Positions 1-10,721 of a stretch of 64,000 nt of DNA are shown piece by piece; within the stretch, counting starts at the first letter, position 1; every line of letters starts with the position of its first letter. A program made the position numbers and the translations under genes. The stretch is from Coriaria nepalensis (taxonomy: Eukaryota > Streptophyta > Magnoliopsida > Cucurbitales > Coriariaceae), in assembly GCA_027186245.1 (NCBI GenBank), contig CP114481.1:28923501-28987500 (forward strand), written 5' to 3'. The notes beneath the pieces were generated by a model. The model was not told the DNA's origin and did no database searches. It saw only the letters and a list, made by a program, of their open reading frames with translations.

Positions 1-660
1 ACTTGAAATCACTCATTCAAATGATTTTAATGTTAAACTAATGCACAATTTCCTTGCAATGATCATTTGAAAGTTATGCACAAAACTTGCGTTTGAAGTA
101 CGAAAATAGAATTCGTTCGAACTGCTTTGAAATAAGATATTGACTTGAAATCAGTAATTGAAATGATTTTAAAGTTAAACGAATGCATACATTCCTTCAA
201 CTGATCATTTGCAAGTTATGCACAGAACTTGTTTTCGAAGTGCGAAAATAGAATTCGTTTGGATTTCTTTGAAATAAGTTATTGACTTGAAATGACTCAT
301 TGAAATGATTTTAAGGTTAAACTAATGCACACTTTCCTTGCAATGATCATTTGAAAGTTATGCACAAAACTTGTGTTGAAGTGCGAAAATAGAATTCGTT
401 CGAATTGCTTTGAAATATGTTATTGACTTGAAATGACTCATTCAAATGATTTTAAGGATAAACTAATGCACACTTTCCTTGAATTGATCTTTTGCAAGTT
501 ATGCACAAAACTTGTGTTTGAAATGCGAAAATAGAATTCGTTCGAATTGCTTTGAAATAAGTCATTGACTTGATATGACTCATTCAAATAATTTTAAGGT
601 TAAACTAAAGCACACTTTCCTTGCAATGATCATTTGAAAGTTATGCACAAAACTTGTGTT
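1..660 (+). repeat. Satellite monomers at the left edge
   Basis: About 4.6 units. The unit starting near 141 is type B-like (AATCAGTAATTG, AAACGAATGCATACATTCC, TGTTTTCGAAG). The others are type A relatives with left-end markers such as TGATATGACTC and AAAGCACAC. I found no long-range duplication partner inside the window, so these may belong to a HOR that continues to the left. Confidence 0.85.
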
Positions 661-3092
661 TGAAGTGCGAAAATAGAATTCGTTCGAATTGCTTTGAAAT
701 ATGTTATTGACTTGAAATAACTCATTCAAATGATTTTAAGGTTAAACTAATGCGCACTTTCCTTGCATTGATCATTTGAAAGTTTGGCACAAAACTTGCG
801 TTTGAAGTGCGAAAATAGAATTCGTTCGAATTGCATTGAAATAAGTTATCGACTTAATATGACTCATTCAAATGATTTAAAGGTTAAAATAATGCACACT
901 TTCCTTGCAATGATCATTTTAAAGTTATGCACAAAACTTGCGTTTGAAGTGCGAAAATAGAATTTGTTCGAATTGCTTTGAAATATGTTATTAACTTGAA
1001 ATGACTCATTCCAATGATTTTAAGGTTAGACTAAAGCACACTTTCCTTGCAATGATCATTTGCAAGTTATGTACAAAACTTGTGTTTGAAGTGCGAAAAT
1101 AGAATCGTTCTCGTATTGCTTTGAAATAAGTTATTGACTTGATAAGACTCATTCAAATAATTTTAAGGTTAAACTAAAGCACACTTTCCTTGCAATGATC
1201 ATTTGAAAGTTATGGACAAAACTTGCGTTTGAAGTGCGAAAATAGAATTCGTTCGAATTGCTTTGAAATATGCTATTGACTTGAAATGACTCATTCAAAT
1301 GATTTTAAGGTTAGACTAAAGCACACTTTTCTTGCAATGATCATTTGAAAGTTTTGCACAAAACTTTCGTTTGAAGTGCGAAAATAGAATTCGTTCGAAT
1401 TGCTTTGAAATATATTATTGACTTGAAATGACTCATTCAAATGATTTGAAGGTTAGACTAAAGCACACTTTCCTTGCAATGATCATTTGAAAGTTTTGCA
1501 CAAAACTTGCGTTTGAAGTGCGAAAATAGAATTCGTTCGAATTGCATTGAAATAAGTTATCGACTTAATATGACTCATTCAAAAGATTTTAAGGTTAAAC
1601 TAATGCACACTTTCCTTGCAATGATCATTTGAAAGTTATGCACAAAACTTGCGTTTGAAGTGCGAAAATAGAATTCGTTCGAATTGCTTTGAAATATGTT
1701 ATTGACTTGAAATAACTCATTCAAATGATTTTAAGGTTAAACTAATGCGCACTTTCCTTGCATTGATCATTTGAAAGTTTGGCACAAAACTTGCGTTTGA
1801 AGTGCGAAAATAGAATTCGTTCGAATTGCATTGAAATAAGTTATCGACTTAATATGACTCATTCAAATGATTTAAAGGTTAAAATAATGCACACTTTCCT
1901 TGCAATGATCATTTTAAAGTTATGCACAAAACTTGCGTTTGAAGTGCGAAAATAGAATTTGTTCGAATTGCTTTGAAATATGTTATTAACTTGAAATGAC
2001 TCATTCCAATGATTTTAAGGTTAGACTAAAGCACACTTTCCTTGCAATGATCATTTGCAAGTTATGTACAAAACTTGTGTTTGAAGTGCGAAAATAGAAT
2101 CGTTCTCGTATTGCTTTGAAATAAGTTATTGACTTGATAAGACTCATTCAAATAATTTTAAGGTTAAACTAAAGCACACTTTCCTTGCAATGATCATTTG
2201 AAAGTTATGGACAAAACTTGCGTTTGAAGTGCGAAAATAGAATTCGTTCGAATTGCTTTGAAATATGCTATTGACTTGAAATGACTCATTCAAATGATTT
2301 TAAGGTTAGACTAAAGCACACTTTTCTTGCAATGATCATTTGAAAGTTTTGCACAAAACTTTCGTTTGAAGTGCGAAAATAGAATTCGTTCGAATTGCTT
2401 TGAAATATATTATTGACTTGAAATGACTCATTCAAATGATTTGAAGGTTAGACTAAAGCACACTTTCCTTGCAATGATCATTTGAAAGTTTTGCACAAAA
2501 CTTGCGTTTGAAGTGCGAAAATAGAATTCGTTCGAATTGCATTGAAATAAGTTATCGACTTAATATGACTCATTCAAAAGATTTTAAGGTTAAACTAATG
2601 CACACTTTCCTTGCAATGATCATTTGAAAGTTATGCACAAAACTTGCGTTTGAAGTGCGAAAATAGAATTCGTTCGAATTGCTTTGAAATATGTTATTGA
2701 CTTGAAATAACTCATTCAAATGATTTTAAGGTTAAACTAATGCGCACTTTCCTTGCATTGATCATTTGAAAGTTTGGCACAAAACTTGCGTTTGAAGTGC
2801 GAAAATAGAATTCGTTCGAATTGCATTGAAATAAGTTATCGACTTAATATGACTCATTCAAATGATTTAAAGGTTAAAATAATGCACACTTTCCTTGCAA
2901 TGATCATTTTAAAGTTATGCACAAAACTTGCGTTTGAAGTGCGAAAATAGAATTTGTTCGAATTGCTTTGAAATATGTTATTAACTTGAAATGACTCATT
3001 CCAATGATTTTAAGGTTAGACTAAAGCACACTTTCCTTGCAATGATCATTTGCAAGTTATGTACAAAACTTGTGTTTGAAGTGCGAAAATAG
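661..3092 (+). repeat. 7-mer higher-order repeat, 995 bp, about 2.4 copies
   Basis: Copies lie at about 661-1655, 1656-2650 and 2651-3092 (partial). Anchors recur at exactly 995 bp: the AATAACTCATTC unit at 721, 1716 and 2711, with TAATGCGCACTT and AGTTTGGCAC following. 995 is 7 x 142 + 1; the extra base lies in the GAATCGTTCTCGTATTGC unit near 1102 and 2097. The copies look essentially identical line by line. The third stops at about 3092, where the expected GAATCGTTC variant is replaced by normal GAATTCGTTC. Confidence 0.92.
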
Positions 3093-4227
3093 AATTCGTT
3101 CGAATTGCTTTGAAATATGTTGTTGACTTGAAATGACTAATTCAAATGATTTTAAGGTTAAACTAATGCACACTTTCCTTGCATTGATCTTTTGCAAGTT
3201 ATGCACAAAACTTGTGTTTGAAGTGCGAAAATAGAATTCGTTCGAATTGCATTGAAATAAGTTATCGACTTAATATGACTCATTCAAATGATTTTAAGGT
3301 TAAACTAAAGCACACTTTCCTTGCAATGATCATTTGAAAGTTATGGACAAAATTTGCGTTTGAAGTGCGAAAATAGAATTCGTTCGAATTGCTTCGAAAT
3401 TTGTTATTGACTTGAAATGACTCATTCAAATGATTTGAAGGTTAGACTAAAGCACACTTTCCTTGCAATGATCATTTGAAAGTTTTGCACAAAACTTGCG
3501 TTTGAAGTGCGAAAATAGAATTCGTTCGAATTGCATTGAAATAAGTTATCGACTTAATATGACTCATTGAAAGGATTTTAAGGTTAAACTAATGCACACT
3601 TTCCTTCCAATGATCATTTGAAAGTTATGCACAAAACTTGTGTTGAAGTGCGAAAATAGAATTCGTTCGAATCGCTTTGAAATATGTTATTGACTTGAAA
3701 TGACTCATTCAAATGATTTTAAGGATAAACTAATGCACACTTTCCTTGCATTGATCTTTTGCAAGTTATGCACAAAACTTGTGTTTGAAGTGCGAAAATA
3801 GAATTCGTTCGAATTGCTTTGAAATAAGTCATTGACTTGATATGACTCATTCAAATAATTTTAAGGTTAAACTAAAGCACACTTTCCTTGCAATGATCAT
3901 TTGAAAGTTATGCACAAAACTTGTGTTTGAAGTGCGAAAATAGAATTCGTTCGAATTGCTTTGAAATATGTTATTGACTTGAAATGACTAATTCAAATGA
4001 TTTTAAGGTTAAACTAATGCACACTTTCCTTGCATTGATCTTTTGCAAGTTATGCACAAAACTTGTGTTTGAAGTGCGAAAATAGAATTCGTTCGAATTG
4101 CATTGAAATAAGTTATCGACTTAATATGACTCATTCAAATGATTTTAAGGTTAAACTAATGCACACTTTCCTTGCAATGATCATTTGAAAGTTATGCACA
4201 AAACTTGTGTTTGAAGTGCGAAAATAG
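3093..4227 (+). repeat. 8-mer HOR block, 1135 bp (copy A of mosaic)
   Basis: Eight distinguishable units in order, marked by: TTGTTGAC with GACTAATTC; ATGGACAAAATTTGCG; GATTTGAAGG; TCATTGAAAGG with CTTCCAATG; AAGGATAAAC; GACTTGATATG with AATAATTTT; GACTAATTC with GCATTGATCTTTTGC; and TCGACTTAATATG. Anchors TATGTTGTTG (3116) and ATGGACAAAA (3343) recur 1135 bp later. One unit has TGTGTTGAAG, one base short, which explains 8 x 142 - 1. Confidence 0.88.
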
Positions 4228-5078
4228 AATTCGTTCGAATTGCTTTGAAATATGTTGTTGACTTGAAATGACTAATTCAAATGATTTTAAGGTTAAACTA
4301 ATGCACACTTTCCTTGCATTGATCTTTTGCAAGTTATGCACAAAACTTGTGTTTGAAGTGCGAAAATAGAATTCGTTCGAATTGCATTGAAATAAGTTAT
4401 CGACTTAATATGACTCATTCAAATGATTTTAAGGTTAAACTAAAGCACACTTTCCTTGCAATGATCATTTGAAAGTTATGGACAAAATTTGCGTTTGAAG
4501 TGCGAAAATAGAATTCGTTCGAATTGCTTTGAAATTTGTTATTGACTTGAAATGACTCATTCAAATGATTTGAAGGTTAGACTAAAGCACACTTTCCTTG
4601 CAATGATCATTTGAAAGTTTTGCACAAAACTTGCGTTTGAAGTGCGAAAATAGAATTCGTTCGAATTGCATTGAAATAAGTTATCGACTTAATATGACTC
4701 ATTGAAATGATTTTAAGGTTAAACTAATGCACACTTTCCTTCCAATAATCATTTGAAAGTTATGCACAAAACTTGTGTTGAAGTGCGAAAATAGAATTCG
4801 TTCGAATTGCTTTGAAATATGTTGTTGACTTGAAATGACTAATTCAAATGATTTTAAGGTTAAACTAATGCACACTTTCCTTGCATTGATCTTTTGCAAG
4901 TTATGCACAAAACTTGTGTTTGAAGTGCGAAAATAGAATTCGTTCGAATTGCTTTGAAATAAGTCATTGACTTGATATGACTCATTCAAATAATTTTAAG
5001 GTTAAACTAAAGCACACTTTCCTTGCAATGATCATTTGAAAGTTATGCACAAAACTTGTGTTTGAAGTGCGAAAATAG
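4228..5078 (+). repeat. 6-mer derivative of the 8-mer HOR, 851 bp (copy B)
   Basis: It begins like the previous block (TATGTTGTTG at 4251, ATGGACAAAA at 4478) and keeps units 1-4. A second TTGTTGAC/GACTAATTC unit at about 4818 then stands where unit 5 (AAGGATAAAC) is expected, unit 6 follows, and units 7 and 8 are missing. The next copy starts at 5102 (TATGTTGTTG), 851 bp on. This looks like unequal exchange with a local conversion. Confidence 0.82.
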
Positions 5079-6069
5079 AATTCGTTCGAATTGCTTTGAA
5101 ATATGTTGTTGACTTGAAATGACTAATTCAAATGATTTTAAGGTTAAACTAATGCACACTTTCCTTGCATTGATCTTTTGCAAGTTATGCACAAAACTTG
5201 TGTTTGAAGTGCGAAAATAGAATTCGTTCGAATTGCATTGAAATAAGTTATCGACTTAATATGACTCATTCAAATGATTTTAAGGTTAAACTAAAGCACA
5301 CTTTCCTTGCAATGATCATTTGAAAGTTATGGACAAAATTTGCGTTTGAAGTGCGAAAATAGAATTCGTTCGAATTGCTTTGAAATTTGTTATTGACTTG
5401 AAATGACTCATTCAAATGATTTGAAGGTTAGACTAAAGCACACTTTCCTTGCAATGATCATTTGAAAGTTTTGCACAAAACTTGCGTTTGAAGTGCGAAA
5501 ATAGAATTCGTTCGAATTGCATTGAAATAAGTTATCGACTTAATATGACTCATTGAAATGATTTTAAGGTTAAACTAATGCACACTTTCCTTCCAATGAT
5601 CATTTGAAAGTTATGCACAAAACTTGTGTTGAAGTGTGAAAATAGAATTCGTTCGAATTGCTTTGAAATATGTTATTGACTTGAAATGACTCATTCAAAT
5701 GATTTTAAGGATAAACTAATGCACACTTTCCTTGCATTGATCTTTTGCAAGTTATGCACAAAACTTGTGTTTGAAGTGCGAAAATAGAATTCGTTCGAAT
5801 TGCTTTGAAATAAGTCATTGACTTGATATGACTCATTCAAATAATTTTAAGGTTAAACTAAAGCACACTTTCCTTGCAATGATCATTTGAAAGTTATGCA
5901 CAAAACTTGTGTTTGAAGTGCGAAAATAGAATTCGTTCGAATTGCTTTGAAATATGTTATTGACTTGAAATGACTAATTCAAATGATTTTAAGGTTAAAC
6001 TAATGCACACTTTCCTTGCATTGATCTTTTGCAAGTTATGCACAAAACTTGTGTTTGAAGTGCGAAAAT
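5079..6069 (+). repeat. 7 units of the 8-mer HOR (copy C)
   Basis: Units 1-7 appear in the order of copy A, 1986 bp downstream of it (AAGGATAAAC at 3721 and 5707; TTATTGACTT at 3971 and 5957). At about 6070 the block switches into the GAATCGTTCTCG unit of the 995-bp HOR family, so the 8-mer ends by joining a different HOR type rather than at unique sequence. Confidence 0.82.
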
Positions 6070-8165
6070 AGAATCGTTCTCGTATTGCTTTGAAATAAGT
6101 TATTGACTTGATAAGACTCATTCAAATAATTTTAAGGTTAAACTAAAGCACACTTTCCTTGCAATGATCATTTGAAAGTTATGGACAAAACTTGCGTTTG
6201 AAGTGGGAAAATAGAATTCGTTCGAATTGCTTTGAAATATGTTATTGACTTGAAATGACTAATTCAAATGATTTTAAGGTTAGACTAAAGCACACTTTTC
6301 TTGCAATGATCATTTGAAAGTTTTGCACAAAACTTGCGTTTGAAGTGCGAAAATAGAATTCGTTCGAATTGCTTTGAAATATATTATTGACTTGAAATGA
6401 CTCATTCAAATGATTTTAAGGTTAAACTAATGCACACTTTCCTTGCAATGATCATTTGAAAGTTATGCACAAAACTTGCGTTTGAAGTGCGAAAATAGAA
6501 TTCGTTCGAATTGCATTGAAATAAGTTATCGACTTAATATTACTCATTCAAAAGATTTTAAGGTTAAACTAATACACACTTTCCTTGCAATGATCAGTTG
6601 AAAGTTATCCACGAAATTTCTGTTTGAAGTGTGAAAATAGAATTCGTTCGAAATGCTTTGAAATAAGATATTGACTTGAAATCACTAATTCAAATGATTT
6701 TAAAGTTAAACGAATGCATACATTCCTTGCATTGATCATTTGCAAGTTATGCACAAAACTTGTTTTCGAAGTGCGAAAATAGAATTCGTTCGAATTGCTT
6801 TGAAATAAGTTATTGACTTGAAATGACTAATTCAAATGATTTTAAGGTTAAACTAATGCACACTTTCCTTGGATTGATCTTTTGCAAGTTATGCAGAAAA
6901 CTTGTGTTAGAAGTGCGAAAATAGAATTCGTTCGAATTGCATTGAACTAAGTTATTGACTTAGTATGACTCATTCAAATGATTTTAAGGTTAAACTAATG
7001 CACACTTCCCTTGCAATGATCATTCGAAAGTTATACACGAAACCTCTGTTTGAAGTGTGAAAATAGAATTCGTTCGAACTGCTTTAAAATAAGGTATTGA
7101 CTTGAAATCACTAATTCAAATGATTTTAAAGTTAAACGAATGCATACATTCCTTGCATTGATCATTTGCAAGTTATGCACAAAACTTGTTTTCGAAGTGC
7201 GAAAATAGAATTCGTTCGAATTGCTTTGAAATAAGTTATTGACTTGAAATGACTAATTCAAATGATTTTAAGGTTAAACTAATGCACACTTTCCTTGGAT
7301 TGATCTTTTGCAAGTTATGCACAAAACTTGTGTTTGAAGTGCGAAAATAGAATTCGTTCGAATTGCTTTGAAATAAGTTATTGACTTGATATGACTCATT
7401 CAAATAATTTTAAGGTTAAACGAAAGCACACTTTCCTTTCAATGATCACTTGAAAGTTATGGACAAAATTTGCGTTTGAAGTGCGAAAATAGAATTCGTT
7501 CGAATTGCTTTGAAATATGTTATTGACTTGAAATGACTAATTCAAATGATTTTAAGGTTAAACTACTGCACACTTTCCTTGCATTGATCATTTGAAAGTT
7601 TTGCACAAAACTTGCGTTGGAAGTGCGAAAATAGAATTCGTCCGAATTGCTTTGAAATATGTTATTGACTTGAAATGACTCATTCAAATGATTTTAAGGT
7701 TAGACTAAAGCACACTTTCCTTGCAATGATCATTTGAAAGTTTTGCACAAAACTTGCGTTGGAATTGCGAAAATAGAATTCGTTCGAATTGCATTGAAAT
7801 AAGTTATCGACTTAATATTACTCATTCAAAAGATTTTAAGGTTAAACTAATACACACTTTCCTTGCAATGATCAGTTGAAAGTTATCCACGAAATTTCTG
7901 TTTGAAGTGTGAAAATAGAATTCGTTCGAAATGCTTTGAAATAAGATATTGACTTGAAATCACTAATTGAAATGATTTTAAAGTTAAACGATACATACAT
8001 TCCTTGCATTGATCATTTGCAAGTTATTTACAAAACTTGTTTTCGAAGTGTGAAAATAGAATTCGTTCAGATTGCTTTGAAAGAAGTTATTGACTTGAAA
8101 TGACTCATTCAAATGATTTTAAGGTCAAACTAATGCACACTTTCCTTGCAATGATTATTTGAAAG
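6070..8165 (+). repeat. Transitional monomers with a 9-mer period
   Basis: About 15 units mixing left-end types (AAAGCACAC, GTTAGAC, TCGACTTAATAT) with the first regular C-B dimers. A unit with AATATTACTCATTCAAAAG and TGATCAGTTG occurs at 6541 and 7819, 1278 bp apart (9 x 142), the period that dominates the next block. Divergence between the copies is higher here than in later HORs, so it looks like an older edge of the 9-mer domain. Confidence 0.8.
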
Positions 8166-9367
8166 TTATCCATGAAATTTCTGTTTGAAGTGTGAAAATG
8201 GAATTCGTTCGAACAGCTTTGAAATAAGATATTGACTTCAAATCACTAATTGAAAGGATTTTAAAGTTAAACGAATGCATACATTCCTTGCATTGATCAT
8301 TTGCAAGTTATGCACATAACCTGTTTTCGAAGTGCGAAAATAGAATTCGTTTCGATTTCTTTGAAATAAGTTATTGACTTGAAATGACTCATTCAAATGA
8401 TTTTAAGGTTAAACTAATGCACACTTTCTTTGCAATGATCATTTGAAAGTTATGCACAAAACTTGCGTTTGAAGTGCGAAAATAGAATTCGTTCGAATTG
8501 CTTTGAAATATGTTATTGACTTGAAATGACTCATTCAAATGATTTTGAGGTTAAACTAATGCACACTTTCCTTGCAATGATCATTTGAAAGTTATCCAAG
8601 AAAGTTCTGTTTGAAGTGTGAAAATAGAATTCGTTCGAACTGCTTTGAAATAAGATATTGACTTCAAATCACTAATTGAAAGGATTTTAAAGTTAAACGA
8701 ATGCATACATTTGTTGCATTGATCATTTGCAAGTTATGCACAGAACCTGTTTTCGAAGTGCGAAAATAGAATTCGTTTAGATTTCTTTGAAATAAGTTAT
8801 TGACTTGAAATGACACATTCAAATGATTTTAAGGTTAAACTAATGCACACTTTCCTTGCACTGATCATTTGAAAGTTATCCAAGAAAGTTCTGTTTGAAG
8901 TGTGAAAATAAAATTCGTTCGAACTGCTTTGAAATAAGATATTGACTTCAAATCACTAATTGAAAGGATTTTAAAGTGAAACGAATGCATACATTCCTTG
9001 CATTGATCATTTGCAAGTTATGCACAGAACCTGTTTTCAAAGTGCGAAAATAGAATTCGTTTAGATTTCTTTGAAATAAGTTATTGACTTGAAATGACTC
9101 ATTCAAATGATTTTAAGGTTAAACTAATGCACACTTTCCTTGCAATGATCATTTGAAGGTTATCCACGAAACTTCTGTTTGAAGTGTAAAAATATAATTC
9201 GTTCGAACTGCTTTGAAATAAGATATTGACTTGAAATCACTAATTGAAAGTATTTTAAAGTTAAACGAATGCATATATTCCTTGCATTGATCATTTGCAG
9301 GTTATGCACAGAACCTGTTTTCGAAGTGCGAAAATAGAATTCGTTCGAATTGCTTTGAAATAAGTTA

Positions 9368-9509
9368 TTGACTTGAAATGACTCATTCAAATGATTTTAT
9401 GGTTAAACTAATGCACACTTTCCTTGCAATGATCATTTGAAAGTTATCCACTAAACTTCGGTTTGAAGTGTGAAAATAGAATTCGTTCGAACTACTTTGA
9501 AATAAGATA
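9368..9509 (+). repeat. Type C monomer, exemplar
   Basis: The first half resembles type A. The second half carries a TTATCCAC-type segment with AAACTTCTG (here AAACTTCGG), then GTGTGAAAATA instead of GTGCGAAAATA, TTCGAACT instead of TTCGAATT, and ends in AATAAGATA. It normally precedes a type B unit. The same unit recurs at one-HOR spacing at 10646-10787 and 11924-12065. Confidence 0.88.
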
Positions 9510-9651
9510 TTGACTTGAAATCACTAATTGAAAGGATTTTAAAGGTAAACGAATGCATACATTCCTTGCATTGATCATTTGCAAGTTATGCACATAACCT
9601 GTTTTCGAAGTGCGAAAATAGAATTCGTTTCGATTTCTTTGAAATAAGTTA
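9510..9651 (+). repeat. Type B monomer, exemplar
   Basis: A linked set of differences from type A defines this variant: ATCACTAATTGAAAG in place of ATGACTCATTCAAAT, AAACGAATGCATACATTCC in place of AAACTAATGCACACTTTCC, CATTGATCATTTGCAAG, a TGTTTTCGAAGTG segment, and usually TTTAGATTTC or TTTCGATTTC instead of TTCGAATTGC. It is exactly 142 bp. B units occur across most of the window and nearly always follow a type C unit, so C and B travel as a dimer. Confidence 0.9.
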
Positions 9652-10721
9652 TCGACTTGAAATGACTCATTCAAATGATTTTAAGGTTAAACTAATGCAC
9701 ACTTTCCTTGCAATGATCATTTGAAAGTTATGCACAAAACTTGCGTTTGAAATGCGAAAATAGAATTCGTTCGAATTGCTTTGAAATATGTTATTGACTT
9801 GAAATGACTCATTCAAATGATTTTGAGGTTAAACTAATGCACACTTTCCTTGCAATGATCATTTGAAAGTTATCCAAGAAAGTTCTGTTTGAAGTGTGAA
9901 AATAGAATTCGTTCGAACTACTTTGAAATAAGATATTGACTTCAAATCACTAATTGAAAGGATTTTAAAGTTAAACGAATGCATACATTTGTTGCATTGA
10001 TCATTTGCAAGTTATGCACAGAACCTGTTTTCGAAGTGCGAAAATAGAATTCGTTTAGATTTCTTTGAAATAAGTTATTGACTTGAAATGACTCATTCAA
10101 ATGATTTTAAGGTTAAACTAATGCACACTTTCCTTGCACTGATCATTTGAAAGTTATCCAAGAAAGTTCTGTTTGAAGTGTGAAAATAAAATTCGTTCGA
10201 ACTGCTTTGAAATAAGATATTGACTTCAAATCACTAATTGAAAGGATTTTAAAGTGAAACGAATGCATACATTCCTTGCATTGATCATTTGCAAGTTATG
10301 CACAGAACCTGTTTTCAAAGTGCGAAAATAGAATTCGTTTAGATTTCTTTGAAATAAGTTATGGACTTGAAATGACTCATTCAAATGATTTTAAGGTTAA
10401 ACTAATGCACACTTTCCTTGCAATGATCATTTGAAGGTTATCCACGAAACTTCTGTTTGAAGTGTGAAAATATAATTCGTTCGAACTGCTTTGAAATAAG
10501 ATATTGACTTGAAATCACTAATTGAAAGTATTTTAAAGTTAAACGAATGCATATATTCCTTGCATTGATCATTTGCAGGTTATGCACAGAACCTGTTTTC
10601 GAAGTGCGAAAATAGAATTCGTTCGAATTGCTTTGAAATAAGTTATTGACTTGAAATGACTCATTCAAATGATTTTATGGTTAAACTAATGCACACTTTC
10701 CTTACAATGATCATTTGAAAG

